Source: JARRQJ01 sp963810615
GTDB lineage: Bacteria; Pseudomonadota; Gammaproteobacteria; DRLM01
Direction of reading: 5' to 3'
Length of the DNA: 64,000 nt
Assembly: GCA_963810615.1 (NCBI GenBank)
Contig: CAWEOA010000004.1
Span: 11,799-75,798 of the forward strand
Made by a program: the position numbers and the translations under genes. The notes under the pieces were generated by a model that was not told the origin of the DNA, made no database searches, and worked only from the letters and a program-made list of their open reading frames with translations. Numbering within the stretch: the stretch's first letter is position 1; each line of letters opens with the position of its first letter. This document shows positions 54,441-62,720 of this stretch, one piece after another.

Positions 54441-55052
54441 ATGAGCATGCGGTGTCCATGGATTTTAGCGGTGCTTATGATAAGCACCTTTCTCCTTGAA
54501 GCGTGTGCTTCCGTCCCGACGATACATACCGAGATCATCGGGAGTTGGAAGGCGAATAACTACAACGGGAAGTTTTCCAATGTCCTGGTTATTTCCCACG
54601 CGGCCGAACCGGGGATCAGAGAAAAAGTCGAATCCATCATGGTAAAGAGTCTGGAGAAGCGAGGCTTGCATGCGATAGCATCGTCCGACATCATGCCTGC
54701 CAATGAAAAGATAAATCGGAAGACGGTTAGGGCCGCGATGGCGGGCAAGGGCTTTGATGGAGTGTTGGTGTCGCGCTTGCTTGACGTGGATCGGAGCACG
54801 ATATATATACCACCGTCCCAAGACACTAGCTTTGACGAATCGTTTGACGGCGTTAGCCCTATTAATATTTCGCCCGGTTACGTAGAACACCTTTCAGTTG
54901 TTTCCTTACAAACCAACCTCTATGACACGGCATCGAGACGACTGGTCTGGTCTTTGAATTCGCAAACCTCTAATTTCAGCACCGTGAGCGACATAGTGCT
55001 AAGTGTGTCCCAGACCGTCATTAATGACTTACGGGCCATGGGCCTGATCTGA
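54441..55052 (+). CDS. Putative lipoprotein (DUF4136-like)
   Basis: A 203-residue protein with a lipobox LLEAC (lipid on Cys22). The mature part has strands and helices such as VLVISHAAEPGIREKVESIM, EKRGLHAIASSDIMPAN, FDGVLVSRLLDVDR and SLQTNLYDTASRRLVWSL, which follow the plan of small outer-membrane lipoproteins related to DUF4136/LptE-like or CsgG-like folds. The function is unknown. It is read in the same direction as the stress-protein gene, 130 bases downstream, possibly co-transcribed. Confidence 0.75.
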   Translation: MSMRCPWILAVLMISTFLLEACASVPTIHTEIIGSWKANNYNGKFSNVLVISHAAEPGIREKVESIMVKSLEKRGLHAIASSDIMPANEKINRKTVRAAMAGKGFDGVLVSRLLDVDRSTIYIPPSQDTSFDESFDGVSPINISPGYVEHLSVVSLQTNLYDTASRRLVWSLNSQTSNFSTVSDIVLSVSQTVINDLRAMGLI

Positions 55053-55384
55053 GCAATACCTTTAAAGTACCTTCGTAATTATTCCAACCCCTGCAAAGCA
55101 GTCATTCCAATTCACTAACAGAAGGACCGTAGCAGGTCGATAGTTCCAGTTTGCGGTTCCGTTGATCGGGCTTCCACCCTAGGCCAACAGCGTCTACTCG
55201 TCTTCCCACCCTGTTCTACAAGAGCTCTGTCAGAATATTAATATCAATAGCACTGACACCACGGTATCCATTTCATTGCACATCAAGCAATTGCGGTGGC
55301 ATTATGGGCGTCCGTATATTAAACAATGACCGGGCGTCAGTGCCCATCTATTACCTGTTATGAGCCAACTAGACTGGAGATTTT
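55053..55384. other. Intergenic, about 330 bp
   Basis: No gene, repeat or terminator recognised. Confidence 0.4.
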
Positions 55385-55606
55385 GTGCCTAGAAGGATGA
55401 CCGCGACAAAAGAAGGAAATCACCAGATGTTCAAGGATTCCTCTTTTGAAAGCCTAGTTGTTAGCTGGTTAATGCAAGATGGCTGGCAAGTTTTTATACC
55501 CATTTTAGATAATGGGCATCAAACAGATATTCTCATCTCTTATGGGCCAAATTATCATCGCGTCCTAGCTAAAACAGTTGAAGCGACTCGTCAAGCCGGC
55601 GACTGA
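55385..55606 (+). CDS. Short PD-(D/E)XK-like protein, probably truncated
   Basis: A 73-residue protein: FESLVVSWLMQDGWQVFIPI, then HQTDILISYG and RVLAKTVEA. The order (helix, GWxVxxP, D-hydrophobic, then x-KT) resembles the nuclease core of group I intron-type/PDDEXK_5 proteins, in which Asp and Lys bind metal. It stops just after the KT motif, where such proteins continue for at least 60 residues, so it looks cut off. Start GTG 55385 (GGAG upstream) or ATG 55397. Confidence in function is low. Confidence 0.4.
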   Translation: MPRRMTATKEGNHQMFKDSSFESLVVSWLMQDGWQVFIPILDNGHQTDILISYGPNYHRVLAKTVEATRQAGD

Positions 55607-55754
55607 TTCCGACTTTCTCGATGGAACGACGATGTAAGATTTCTCGCTACGCTCGAAATGACATATACCACGGCGGATTGGCTGCGATCGACACGACACT
55701 TCGTGAGCATCACGGGGAAAAAAACCCGGGCTTCGAAATGAGACCCTGGCTATT

Positions 55755-57068
55755 ATGAAAGTACACATGCTATCAGTATTACTGCGGGCTCTGCGCCACC
55801 GCAATTACCGCTTATTCTTCATCGGGCAGAGCATTTCCCTGGTCGGGACGTGGATGACTCGGCTGGCGGCAACCTGGCTTTTGTGGCGACTTACCCACTC
55901 CGTAGAGATGCTCGGCCTACTGGGTTTCGCCGGCCAGGTGCCGACCTTCCTGTTCGCGCCCATTGCCGGCGTCTGGGTGGATCGTCTCAACCGTCACAGC
56001 CTGCTGGTGGCGACGCAGGTGTTAGCGATGCTGCAGGCCTTTACCCTGGCGGCGCTGGTGCTGTCGGGGAGCATCATGGTCTGGGAAATCTTCGCGCTAC
56101 AGCTGTTGCTGGGTCTGGTCAATGCCTTCGACATGCCCGCCCGCCAGTCGTTACTGATCGACTTGATCGAGGACCGCGCCGATCTGTCCAATGCGGTGGC
56201 GCTCAATTCGTCGATGGTCAACGGGGCGCGCCTGATTGGTCCGAGTATCGCGGGGCTGCTGATCGCGTGGGTGGGCGAGGGCTGGTGTTTCTTAGCCGAC
56301 GGGGTGAGTTATCTTGCCGTGATCGCGTCGCTGCTGATCATGCGGGTGGCGCTGAAGCCGCGCGCCGTCAAAGGCAAGCGGGTGCTCCATGATCTTCGCG
56401 ACGGGCTGCGCCACGCCTTCGGTTTCGCACCGATCCGGGCAATCCTGCTGTTGCTCGCGTTGCTGGGCCTGGCGGGGATGCCGTACCGGGTGCTGATGCC
56501 GGTGATCGCGGCACAGACGCTGCACGGCGGACCGCATACCCTGGGTTTTTTGATGGCTGCCATGGGTGGCGGAGCGTTGATCGGGGCCTTGTACCTCGCC
56601 TCGCGCAGCACGGTGCTGGGCCTCGGGCGCCTGATTCCCTACGCCGTCGTCATCTTCGGCGTGAGTCTGGTGGGGGTGGGCCTGTCACGGTGGCTGCCGC
56701 TGTCGCTGCTACTGATGTTCACTATGGGGGTCGGCTTCATGGTTCATCTGGCCGCCAGCAACACCCTCATACAGACTCTGGTGCGCGAGGAGATGCGCGG
56801 GCGGGTGATGGCACTCTATCTCATGGCGTTCATGGGCACGGCGACCTTCGGCAGTCTGCTGGCCGGCGTTGTCGCCGCTGCGGTGGGCGCGCCGCTGACC
56901 CTGGTGGGCGGCGGCCTGGTGTGTGTGGGCGGCGCTGTGGTTTTTTGGTTCAAATTACCCAGGTTGCGGGAGCAGGTGCGGCCCATCTATATCGAGAAGG
57001 GAATCCTGCCGGGGGTCGCCGAGACCTTGCGGGATGCGACGGTGCTGAGGGAAGAGGTGGAGCGGTGA
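55755..57068 (+). CDS. MFS transporter (EntS/MFS_3-like)
   Basis: A 437-residue permease with 12 hydrophobic helices. Conserved stretches are NYRLFFIGQSISLVGTWMT at the N-terminus, AGVWVDRLNRHSLLV (loop 2-3), DMPARQSLLIDLIEDRADL and EEMRGRVMALYLMAFMGTA in the second half. This pattern is typical of EntS-like exporters of siderophores or drugs. The gene is G+C-rich compared with its A+T-rich neighbours, so it is probably a core-type gene inside the accessory stretch. No siderophore genes are near. Confidence 0.88.
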   Translation: MKVHMLSVLLRALRHRNYRLFFIGQSISLVGTWMTRLAATWLLWRLTHSVEMLGLLGFAGQVPTFLFAPIAGVWVDRLNRHSLLVATQVLAMLQAFTLAALVLSGSIMVWEIFALQLLLGLVNAFDMPARQSLLIDLIEDRADLSNAVALNSSMVNGARLIGPSIAGLLIAWVGEGWCFLADGVSYLAVIASLLIMRVALKPRAVKGKRVLHDLRDGLRHAFGFAPIRAILLLLALLGLAGMPYRVLMPVIAAQTLHGGPHTLGFLMAAMGGGALIGALYLASRSTVLGLGRLIPYAVVIFGVSLVGVGLSRWLPLSLLLMFTMGVGFMVHLAASNTLIQTLVREEMRGRVMALYLMAFMGTATFGSLLAGVVAAAVGAPLTLVGGGLVCVGGAVVFWFKLPRLREQVRPIYIEKGILPGVAETLRDATVLREEVER

Positions 57069-57306
57069 GGGACTGCTGTTTGATGCTGCGGACAACCTTA
57101 TCTGCTTCGTCCTTCTCGTCATGTTTTTGACTCATCTTCGTTCCTTTCGTCACTTCGACCAGCCAAAACATCACCTTAGCAATTCCCCGCTATCTGTCCA
57201 ACTTGTGCTGACGGGGTACACTCTTGAACGAATCTCTTCATTACCTAAAACACATAATGCCATGCATCAGCCGACGCGCTTTAGCGCGTTTAGCTGTATG
57301 CGCTAG

Positions 57307-58296
57307 TTATGTTCGTTTGTTTATCAGCCACTCTGTCAACCCCGCATTAACAACAAGCCCAGCTACCTTATTCAGCCCCCAAAGATGAACTTTTGGATCG
57401 AGAGATTCCATATCAGATAAGTCAGTGTGGCAGGTGTGATACACAAAATACATTTCATTAAATTGCTCATACTCCTTATACGTGTCAATGTAAGACTGGA
57501 TTTCGGCACGTGTTGTTGTTAACTTAATTTGCACGAAAGCTCTTTTTTGTGTGGAGGGAGAGTAAACATCAAGATCTACATCTTCCTCCATCCTTCCCAG
57601 GACAGAATATCTTTGCCAACCTTCTTTTGAGAAGACCAAGTCAATTAACAACTCAAAATCGTGCCACCAAAGCCCCTTGATTAACTCTTCAACGTCAGCC
57701 CTTAGCGCTTCAAGAGAAGTTTTTGTCTTTTCTACCTCAGGAATGGTTAGTCCATTAATTTTTTTGACAAGATAGTCCTGCATGTCAATGGAGCTAATTG
57801 ATCCGCGAAACTCCTGAACTTTTATTACGCGCCCATCTATATTCTCAATGCGAAGTGCCTTGCCATTAATATCGGTTGATGACCAAGAACCAATAACGTT
57901 TCTAATTCGGCTCTTGTCGTTCAGTTCTATGACATCGCTCGCGGCACGACACCAATATAGTTTTTTCTCGTAGAAAGTAATCCAAACATCAGTTTCTTTT
58001 AGTTCATAAAAATCGCGTATTTGGTTTACATCTCGCGTTGCTGCGCCCTCGTCGCCATTGTGAGCATTTAGCCAATATTGCCTTACAGCATTCCAATTTC
58101 CGTCTAAGGAGTCTTGGTGATGGGGGCTGTGGTCGCCCAGTCGGATAGTACCCTCAAGAATGCATGACTGTTCCCACTCGCCGTCTTCACCGAGCTTGAT
58201 AAAACGAATTTTTTCTGGGGTGATTGGCGTCAATTTAGCAGACCTCAATAAGAACATAACAGTAATATGAACGGGACCCCGTGCCCCGTTATACAT
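57307..58296 (-). CDS. Mrr-like PD-(D/E)XK restriction nuclease with N-terminal reader-like domain
   Basis: A 329-residue protein, A+T-rich compared with core genes. The C-terminal part (about 205-325) reads WHDFELLIDLVFSKEGW, DVDLDVYSP and AFVQIK: the Glu, Asp and Q-x-K of an Mrr-type nuclease core. The N-terminal ~170 residues (IRFIKLGEDGEWEQSCI, IRLGDH, VWITFYEKKLYWCRA) look like a PUA/EVE-like base-reading domain. That is the plan of modification-dependent (type IV) restriction enzymes. Start ATG 58296 has AGGGA upstream; ATG 58257 is an alternative. No methylase is adjacent. Confidence 0.7.
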   Translation of the reverse strand: MYNGARGPVHITVMFLLRSAKLTPITPEKIRFIKLGEDGEWEQSCILEGTIRLGDHSPHHQDSLDGNWNAVRQYWLNAHNGDEGAATRDVNQIRDFYELKETDVWITFYEKKLYWCRAASDVIELNDKSRIRNVIGSWSSTDINGKALRIENIDGRVIKVQEFRGSISSIDMQDYLVKKINGLTIPEVEKTKTSLEALRADVEELIKGLWWHDFELLIDLVFSKEGWQRYSVLGRMEEDVDLDVYSPSTQKRAFVQIKLTTTRAEIQSYIDTYKEYEQFNEMYFVYHTCHTDLSDMESLDPKVHLWGLNKVAGLVVNAGLTEWLINKRT

Positions 58297-58679
58297 TTTT
58301 TAGCATTCCCTAAAAATGCTTAATATTTCCCTGTATTTATCAGACGTTACGCCATGGACATGACTCTTTCAAGCCCTGCAAGGGCGGACCCGTACTTGCG
58401 AGCCACTGCAGCAGGGTGCCCACCTCTTTCAAGGGTCCGCTCAGGGTTGCGAAGGCGGACCTAACAGCAACATTCGACACAATACACCTCACCAGGACCA
58501 CCCAGACTTTGAACCCAGTCCCAGCGACACGATACAAGTAGTCACCATCCCTCTATATACCCTAAGACGTTTTTGTCTATGGCAATAGATGCAGTCTTTT
58601 GCCATTTGAACATGAATTTCTCCTTAATAGTGTGCAAATGAAAGCCGCAATACTGCGACCACAACTTAGGATAAATTGA
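58297..58679. other. Intergenic, about 380 bp
   Basis: Contains a partly repeated stretch with CTCTTTCAAG near 58365 and 58425 and GCGGAC units in both orientations, which may fold into a hairpin. No gene seen. Confidence 0.35.
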
Positions 58680-59090
58680 ATGAAACATACAGGTGAAAAG
58701 ATACAAAGCGATCTTTGGAGATTACGCAATCTTTATATGACCGGGCTAATCTTTGTCGCATATTATGATGGCGAAGAACCGTACGATGAATATGGCACTG
58801 ATCGTATAGGTTACAGAACGGCGGGAGATCCGGGCATACACTTTGAATATTCCGACTGCCTTGAAGATCATCCCCGAAATCTTTACGGCATGATCGCTGA
58901 GCTTGCACGGGCGGTAGTGCATTTGCGGATTGGCGCTTACGCAGAGAGGGTAAAGGATTTCGTGAATGGGTATGATGAAGAGCAATGGGAATTTTACGAG
59001 AAAATGGTTGCGGATTACAAAGTCGGTAAAAGACGCCCTGCTTTACGCGTGTTGCGTGAGGATGGTGAACACAATTTGGATCAACCGTAG
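58680..59090 (+). CDS. Hypothetical acidic protein
   Basis: A 136-residue soluble protein rich in Asp, Glu and Tyr (DGEEPYDEYGTDRIGYRT; VNGYDEEQWEFYEKMVADY), mostly helical at the C-terminus, with a basic stretch KVGKRRPAL. RBS AGGA is 7 bases before the ATG. I do not recognise a family. It lies divergent from the Mrr-like nuclease and could be a partner or an unrelated cargo gene. Confidence 0.5.
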   Translation: MKHTGEKIQSDLWRLRNLYMTGLIFVAYYDGEEPYDEYGTDRIGYRTAGDPGIHFEYSDCLEDHPRNLYGMIAELARAVVHLRIGAYAERVKDFVNGYDEEQWEFYEKMVADYKVGKRRPALRVLREDGEHNLDQP

Positions 59091-59194
59091 GCCTACAGAG
59101 CCACACATTACCGGGAGGCGGCACAACCACGACTACCCGGACGCACCTGGCACAAAACCGGTACCAACATTACGAACCCCGGGCCAGCCAAGCG

Positions 59195-59350
59195 GCCTAT
59201 CGACAGACCCGTCACGCCTCGTACGACACCCAACCAAGGGATAAGCCACCCCCACCCACTCGGACGTCCTAGGCGATCCCACAGATAAGCCGCCTTAAAC
59301 CTTAAACCCACAGGTATACCCAGCATTATCTTTAGGCTTTTGTTGGGGGG
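59195..59350. repeat. Dispersed repeat B, copy 1
   Basis: About 155 bp related to 62362-62520. Shared blocks are CCAAGGG, TAAGCCACCCC, CGATCCC-x-CAG, ACAGGTATACCCAGC, ATCTTTAG and a G-run. On the minus strand both copies keep the same reading frame (LGIP-x-G, then DR-x-G and PW-x-GVV), so it may derive from a small gene. Confidence 0.6.
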
Positions 59351-59549
59351 GATTACCTTCTTGCGTTGTTCTGTTTAATAGGTGTGGTCAACAATTTCAG
59401 CAATGACGCATATAACGCGGCTCTGACGATAAGTTACCCATGCGGAACCTCGTGGATGGTATTTCTACTGATTCGTGAAAAAAGAAGGGCTCTCAAGATC
59501 TAGCTTCTCCGTGAGAGATGCAGAGTAGTAAATGGGCTGAATGATATCG

Positions 59550-59697
59550 GAGTGCCCAGGTTCATCTCCTCGGGTGGTCATTGGAATTAAGGAAAGTCAA
59601 AGACTTCTAATGGTGGCGCGCCCGAGCTGATGAATCTGGACACTGGTTTGAGTACATTTCCCTTACATAACGGCGGACAAGGGTGGCTATACCCACA
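59550..59697 (+). repeat. Dispersed repeat A, copy 3
   Basis: Left arm AGTGCCCAGGTTCATC (59551-59566) and right arm GATGAATCTGGACACT (59629-59644) are inverted with 14 of 16 matches. The centre has AAGTCAAAGACTTCTAATGG and GGCGCGCCCGAGCT. A conserved right flank (GGTTTGAGTACATTTCCC, then ACATAACGGCGGACAAGGG) follows. The palindrome could form a long hairpin in RNA or single-stranded DNA. Confidence 0.75.
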
Positions 59698-59822
59698 GCT
59701 GTTATATCATTTCTTTGCCGAAAATAGGTCTAACTATTCGATAGTTATGGCTTATATAGTAGTTAATTGAGATAGTCTGATATGTGTAATAATATTAAAT
59801 AAACTAACTGGGGGGATCGTAG

Positions 59823-60203
59823 ATGCCGTACACCATCAACCATCTTACAAACCTAGATATAGTGGAACTGGCGCTCACTGGCTTCGTTTCTGGCAGTGAC
59901 CTACGCGAAGCAACTACCAAGTGCATTGACCTTCAGAAAGAGGCAGGCGTAACAAGATTTCTCGTTTATATAAACGGCTCTGAGATCCTCGCATCATTTG
60001 TTGACGTTTACGATATAGCTGAAAAGCAATATCACAGAGAAGGAGTCGATAGACAAAGTCGTATCGCAGTAATTTTCCCCACTACTTTAAGCGCACAAGC
60101 CGCTTCAAATTTCTACGAGACTGTCTGCCAAAATCGTGGCTGGAATGCACAGGTTCATCCAAACCGTAAAATTGCGCTTGACTGGTTGATGGACGCTACC
60201 TAA
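59823..60203 (+). CDS. STAS/SpoIIAA-like protein
   Basis: A 126-residue protein. It has the alternating strand/helix plan of SpoIIAA-like domains: ELALTGFVSGSDLREATTKC, RFLVYINGSEILASF, RIAVIFPTTLSAQAASNFYE, GWNAQVHPNRKIALDWL. It is similar in plan and last motif to the next gene and to 23851-24231. RBS GGGGGGA lies upstream. Functions for this group are mostly unknown; some bind nonpolar ligands. Confidence 0.7.
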   Translation: MPYTINHLTNLDIVELALTGFVSGSDLREATTKCIDLQKEAGVTRFLVYINGSEILASFVDVYDIAEKQYHREGVDRQSRIAVIFPTTLSAQAASNFYETVCQNRGWNAQVHPNRKIALDWLMDAT

Positions 60204-60507
60204 TTCGACGTCTCACATTTAGTCAGGCCTATTTTCCTAGCTTAATTCCCACACCGACTGCCTGGCTCGAAGTGACAACTTATTGTTAATATAAATTTAA
60301 TATCAATTCCTTATAAGGTCCGCCCTCACCCTTCTTTGCGCCTAGCATCGCTGGGCATCGTCGAGAATCCTAGACGCTCTACGTATCGACGTGATATTTA
60401 TTGAATGTTGGCCTATTAGCGGCCAATTGTCGCATCCTATGCATGAGAAAGTAATTGCATTATAAGATTATGTGCAGGGTGTTAGCGTACTTGAGGGGGG
60501 GGTCGCT
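60204..60507. other. Intergenic, about 300 bp, A+T-rich
   Basis: Between the two STAS-like genes. Only the GA-rich ribosome binding site of the second gene was recognised. Confidence 0.4.
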
Positions 60508-60897
60508 ATGAATTGGGAATTTAATTATTTTAAGGATCACAATTATCTTGAAGTCATCGTTCATGGAAATCCTTCGTCTGATCAGCTCAACCAAATGGCT
60601 AAAGAACGGTGGAATATGCTACAGGAGCTCAATTGCAAAAAGGTCTTGTTTGATTTCACTAGAATCACAAGCATGTTAGCCACTGTTGCTATTTATCATC
60701 GGCCTGAAGAGACCGAAAGTATTGGTGTGCGAAGAGTAAATTATACGGCGGCTGTAGTACCAACCACCTATTGGAGCGATTTTAAATTCATGGAGACTGT
60801 ATATCAAAATCGCGGATATGACTTGCACGTATTTCAGAGTAAGGAAGATGCCCTAAATTACCTGATCGCAGCCCCCGTACCTGAATCGAAAAGTTGA
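60508..60897 (+). CDS. STAS/SpoIIAA-like protein, paralogue
   Basis: A 129-residue protein (ATG 60508; GAGGGGGGG just upstream decides the start). FKDHNYLEVIVHGNPSSDQL, KKVLFDFTRITSMLAT, YTAAVVPTTYWSDFKFMETV and YQNRGYDLHVFQSKEDALNYL follow the same plan as the gene before it, including the shared NRG.x.(V/L)H...A.(D/N)(W/Y)L end. The two probably arose by duplication and then diverged strongly. Confidence 0.7.
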   Translation: MNWEFNYFKDHNYLEVIVHGNPSSDQLNQMAKERWNMLQELNCKKVLFDFTRITSMLATVAIYHRPEETESIGVRRVNYTAAVVPTTYWSDFKFMETVYQNRGYDLHVFQSKEDALNYLIAAPVPESKS

Positions 60898-61363
60898 GAT
60901 CGCAAACATGAGTGTAGTGTTCTCAAGATAATTCGTCTCTAGGCTAGTTACCAGCCCAGAGTCGATATGGGCCAATTGGCGATGTATGGCAATAGCTAGA
61001 GCGAATTAACTCAAAGTGCCAGATTCATCTTTTATGCTTGCAACGAGAAGGGTAATAATTCAAGTACTTCAGTTGGTGGCGCGCCCGAGCTGATGAATCT
61101 GGGCACTAGATTGAGTGCCTGTCTCTCGCATAACGCTTAGAGATGCCCTCTTTCCTAGTGTTGTGTAGGTCAGGTTGGCGTATCCCGTGCTTTTTCGTTA
61201 TTTGTGTGTTATGCGTTACAGCGCTGTTGACAGGCTTTCCTTGCCTCGCCCATATAAAATGCGTATAAACAGATAAAAACAAGGGGAAGTTGACTGTCAG
61301 CATTGTACTAAAGTTTTTTCCAATTACGTGCCTATAACAAATCAACAAGTCTTGGGAGGACTA
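60898..61363. other. Intergenic, about 465 bp, with repeat A copy 4
   Basis: Apart from the repeat no feature was recognised. It should contain the promoter of the small lipoprotein gene. Confidence 0.45.
61012..61150 (+). repeat. Dispersed repeat A, copy 4
   Basis: Left arm AGTGCC-AGATTCATC (61015-61029, one base short) and right arm GATGAATCTGGGCACT (61092-61107). The centre AAGTACTTCAGTTGGTGG and GCGCGCCCGAGCT and the right flank GATTGAGTGCCTGTCTCTC, then GCATAACGC, match the other copies. Confidence 0.75.
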
Positions 61364-61579
61364 ATGAAAACCACAACGGTGTTTTTGTGCGCTTCCGTCT
61401 TAGCGGGATGTGCAAGTATTGAAAGCTCGACCCCTCGTAGCGTCGTTATTCATGGCGGTTCAGCAATGGGCGGCAAAGCGATGAGGATTGCGGAGGAAGA
61501 ATGTCAAAAATATGGGAGGCATGCTCGTTATGCTGACAAGCCGTCTCCTAATGAGTTCGCCTACGACTGCGTCGAGTAG
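61364..61579 (+). CDS. Small lipoprotein
   Basis: A 71-residue protein with a lipobox LAGC (lipid on Cys16). The mature part is short and contains HGGSAMGGKAMRIAEEECQK and EFAYDCVE, with two cysteines that could pair. RBS GGGAGGA lies before ATG 61364, and a terminator follows 35 bases after the stop, so it is a complete one-gene unit. The family is not recognised. Confidence 0.7.
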   Translation: MKTTTVFLCASVLAGCASIESSTPRSVVIHGGSAMGGKAMRIAEEECQKYGRHARYADKPSPNEFAYDCVE

Positions 61580-61614
61580 CAGACAGGGATAGGATTTCAC
61601 TTTTAGCCCTCACA

Positions 61615-61643
61615 CAGACCCCGCTTCGACGGGGTTCTGTTTT
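61615..61643 (+). terminator. Terminator of the small lipoprotein gene
   Basis: CAGACCCCG-CTTCGA-CGGGGTTCTG followed by TTTT. A stem of about 9 bp with a U-tract. Confidence 0.8.
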
Positions 61644-62006
61644 ATGCGTATCCTGGACCACCACGTAGCAGCGAGTGAACCCGCAGCCAATTAACGACGT
61701 TCGATGATTGCGTGATATCGAAGAGAATATCCTGAGATATCGTGCCCAGATCCACCCTGCCGGATTGCATCGGTCTCTGCCAATAATCGGAAATCTAAGG
61801 CCCACTTTGTCGCTATATAAGCGTCGTGAGCATGGGCAATTAAAAAATTGGTGAAGAACTAAGTAATTGCCTGAGTTCAAAAAAAGGGAAGGCGTTATTA
61901 TTGCAACCTTCCCATTTAATACTCAACAAAGAATTGTTGATCACTATGATCAGTGTTTTGTTATTGCAGCTCAATACATCCGAAGCGCTGTATCTTATCT
62001 CTTAAC

Positions 62007-62111
62007 CTATCCTACCATGTGAGCAAAAATAAAATACATCACGATAGGAACAAGTATCGCTGTCCAAGCAATGATGTTGTCATCCTGAGTGGCATCTTTT
62101 TTCTTAGCCAT
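62007..62111 (-). CDS. 34-residue single-TM protein
   Basis: The protein begins MAKKKDATQDDN and has one helix (IIAWTAILVPIVMYFIFA) ending HMVG. It has a perfect AGGAGG 5-10 bases before the ATG at 62111. The positive N-terminus should stay in the cytoplasm. Size, single helix and end resemble the protein encoded at 51089-51199 (end AHVWG). Both look like accessory subunits or regulators of a membrane complex. Confidence 0.7.
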   Translation of the reverse strand: MAKKKDATQDDNIIAWTAILVPIVMYFIFAHMVG

Positions 62112-62136
62112 ACATTTCCTCCTTTATAATCTCTCA

Positions 62137-62385
62137 TCATAGGCTATTCGAACTTAACGAATCGCCGCCACAACATCGTGACTCTAAAAACATAGTATAT
62201 TTATGGGAAAGTTCAAGGCGAAAAGCTGCGTGGTATTGCAGGCCGCATTTTTGCATTCCCATTAAGACGGCTGAAGGGCTGCTTTGGGTGCAAATCAACA
62301 CCGAAGCCTCCAACACTTCTTCATTCACATTAAATGCGCCTTGGTGGTTAGGGTTCACTAAAAAGGCTACGCACTCAGCCGCCAT
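62137..62385 (-). CDS. Doubtful small protein overlapping repeat B
   Basis: An 82-codon frame with GGAGAGGG before its ATG. The sequence contains NVNEEVLEASVLICTQSSPS and HAAFRLELSHKY, which look protein-like. Its first codons lie inside repeat B copy 2, so it may be the rest of a decayed gene that the repeat once carried. No family recognised. Confidence 0.3.
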   Translation of the reverse strand: MAAECVAFLVNPNHQGAFNVNEEVLEASVLICTQSSPSAVLMGMQKCGLQYHAAFRLELSHKYTMFLESRCCGGDSLSSNSL

Positions 62386-62520
62386 GCCCTCTCCGACTAC
62401 ACCCCAAGGGTATTAGCCACCCCGCCATTTTGGATGGCCCACACGATCCCGCAGGCGGCCTGCTGAAACCCGTATACCCGTAGGTATACCCAGCTTGATA
62501 TTTAGAATTGTAATGGGGGC
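62362..62520. repeat. Dispersed repeat B, copy 2
   Basis: Aligns to 59195-59350 through ACACCCCAAGGG, TTAGCCACCCCGCC, CGATCCCGCAGG, GTAGGTATACCCAGC, ATATTTAG and a G-run. Repeat A copy 5 follows 28 bases later. At copy 1 the next repeat A lies 200 bases later in the same orientation. Confidence 0.6.
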
Positions 62521-62548
62521 TCGTCTTGAGCAAAGATATTGTTTTTAT

Positions 62549-62642
62549 TGGCGCGCCCGAGCTGATGAATCTGGGCACTGGTCTGAGTGCCTTTCCCTCG
62601 TTTAACGGCAAATAACGGCTGCTTCCGACCCAAAAGCGGACC
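62549..62642 (+). repeat. Dispersed repeat A, copy 5
   Basis: TTGGCGCGCCCGAGCT, then GATGAATCTGGGCACT (62564-62579), GGTCTGAGTGCCTTTCCC, and TTTAACGGC. The left inverted arm is not recognisable; instead repeat B lies upstream. The right flank continues into CGGCTGCTTCCGACCC and AAAGCGGACC. Confidence 0.7.
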
Positions 62643-62720
62643 TTCATCACACAGTGTTAGCCAGGGGCACCAACCAGGTGGCGCATACCCTTGTGGGATG
62701 TCGAGCCTAAGCCCCTGGGC

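Larger units (their letters stand above)
59091..59822. other. Intergenic, about 730 bp, with repeats
   Basis: Holds repeat B copy 1 and repeat A copy 3. No other feature supported. Confidence 0.5.

Noticed and set aside
55620..55680. Sequence resembling 'TTTCTCGCTACGCTCGAAATGAC' dispersed elements
   Set aside because: Only one short occurrence here; cannot be shown to be a repeat within the window.
50774..62642. Integron attC sites as the explanation for repeat A
   Set aside because: The copies lack the expected RYYYAAC/GTTRRRY core pairs at their ends and no integron integrase is present in the window.
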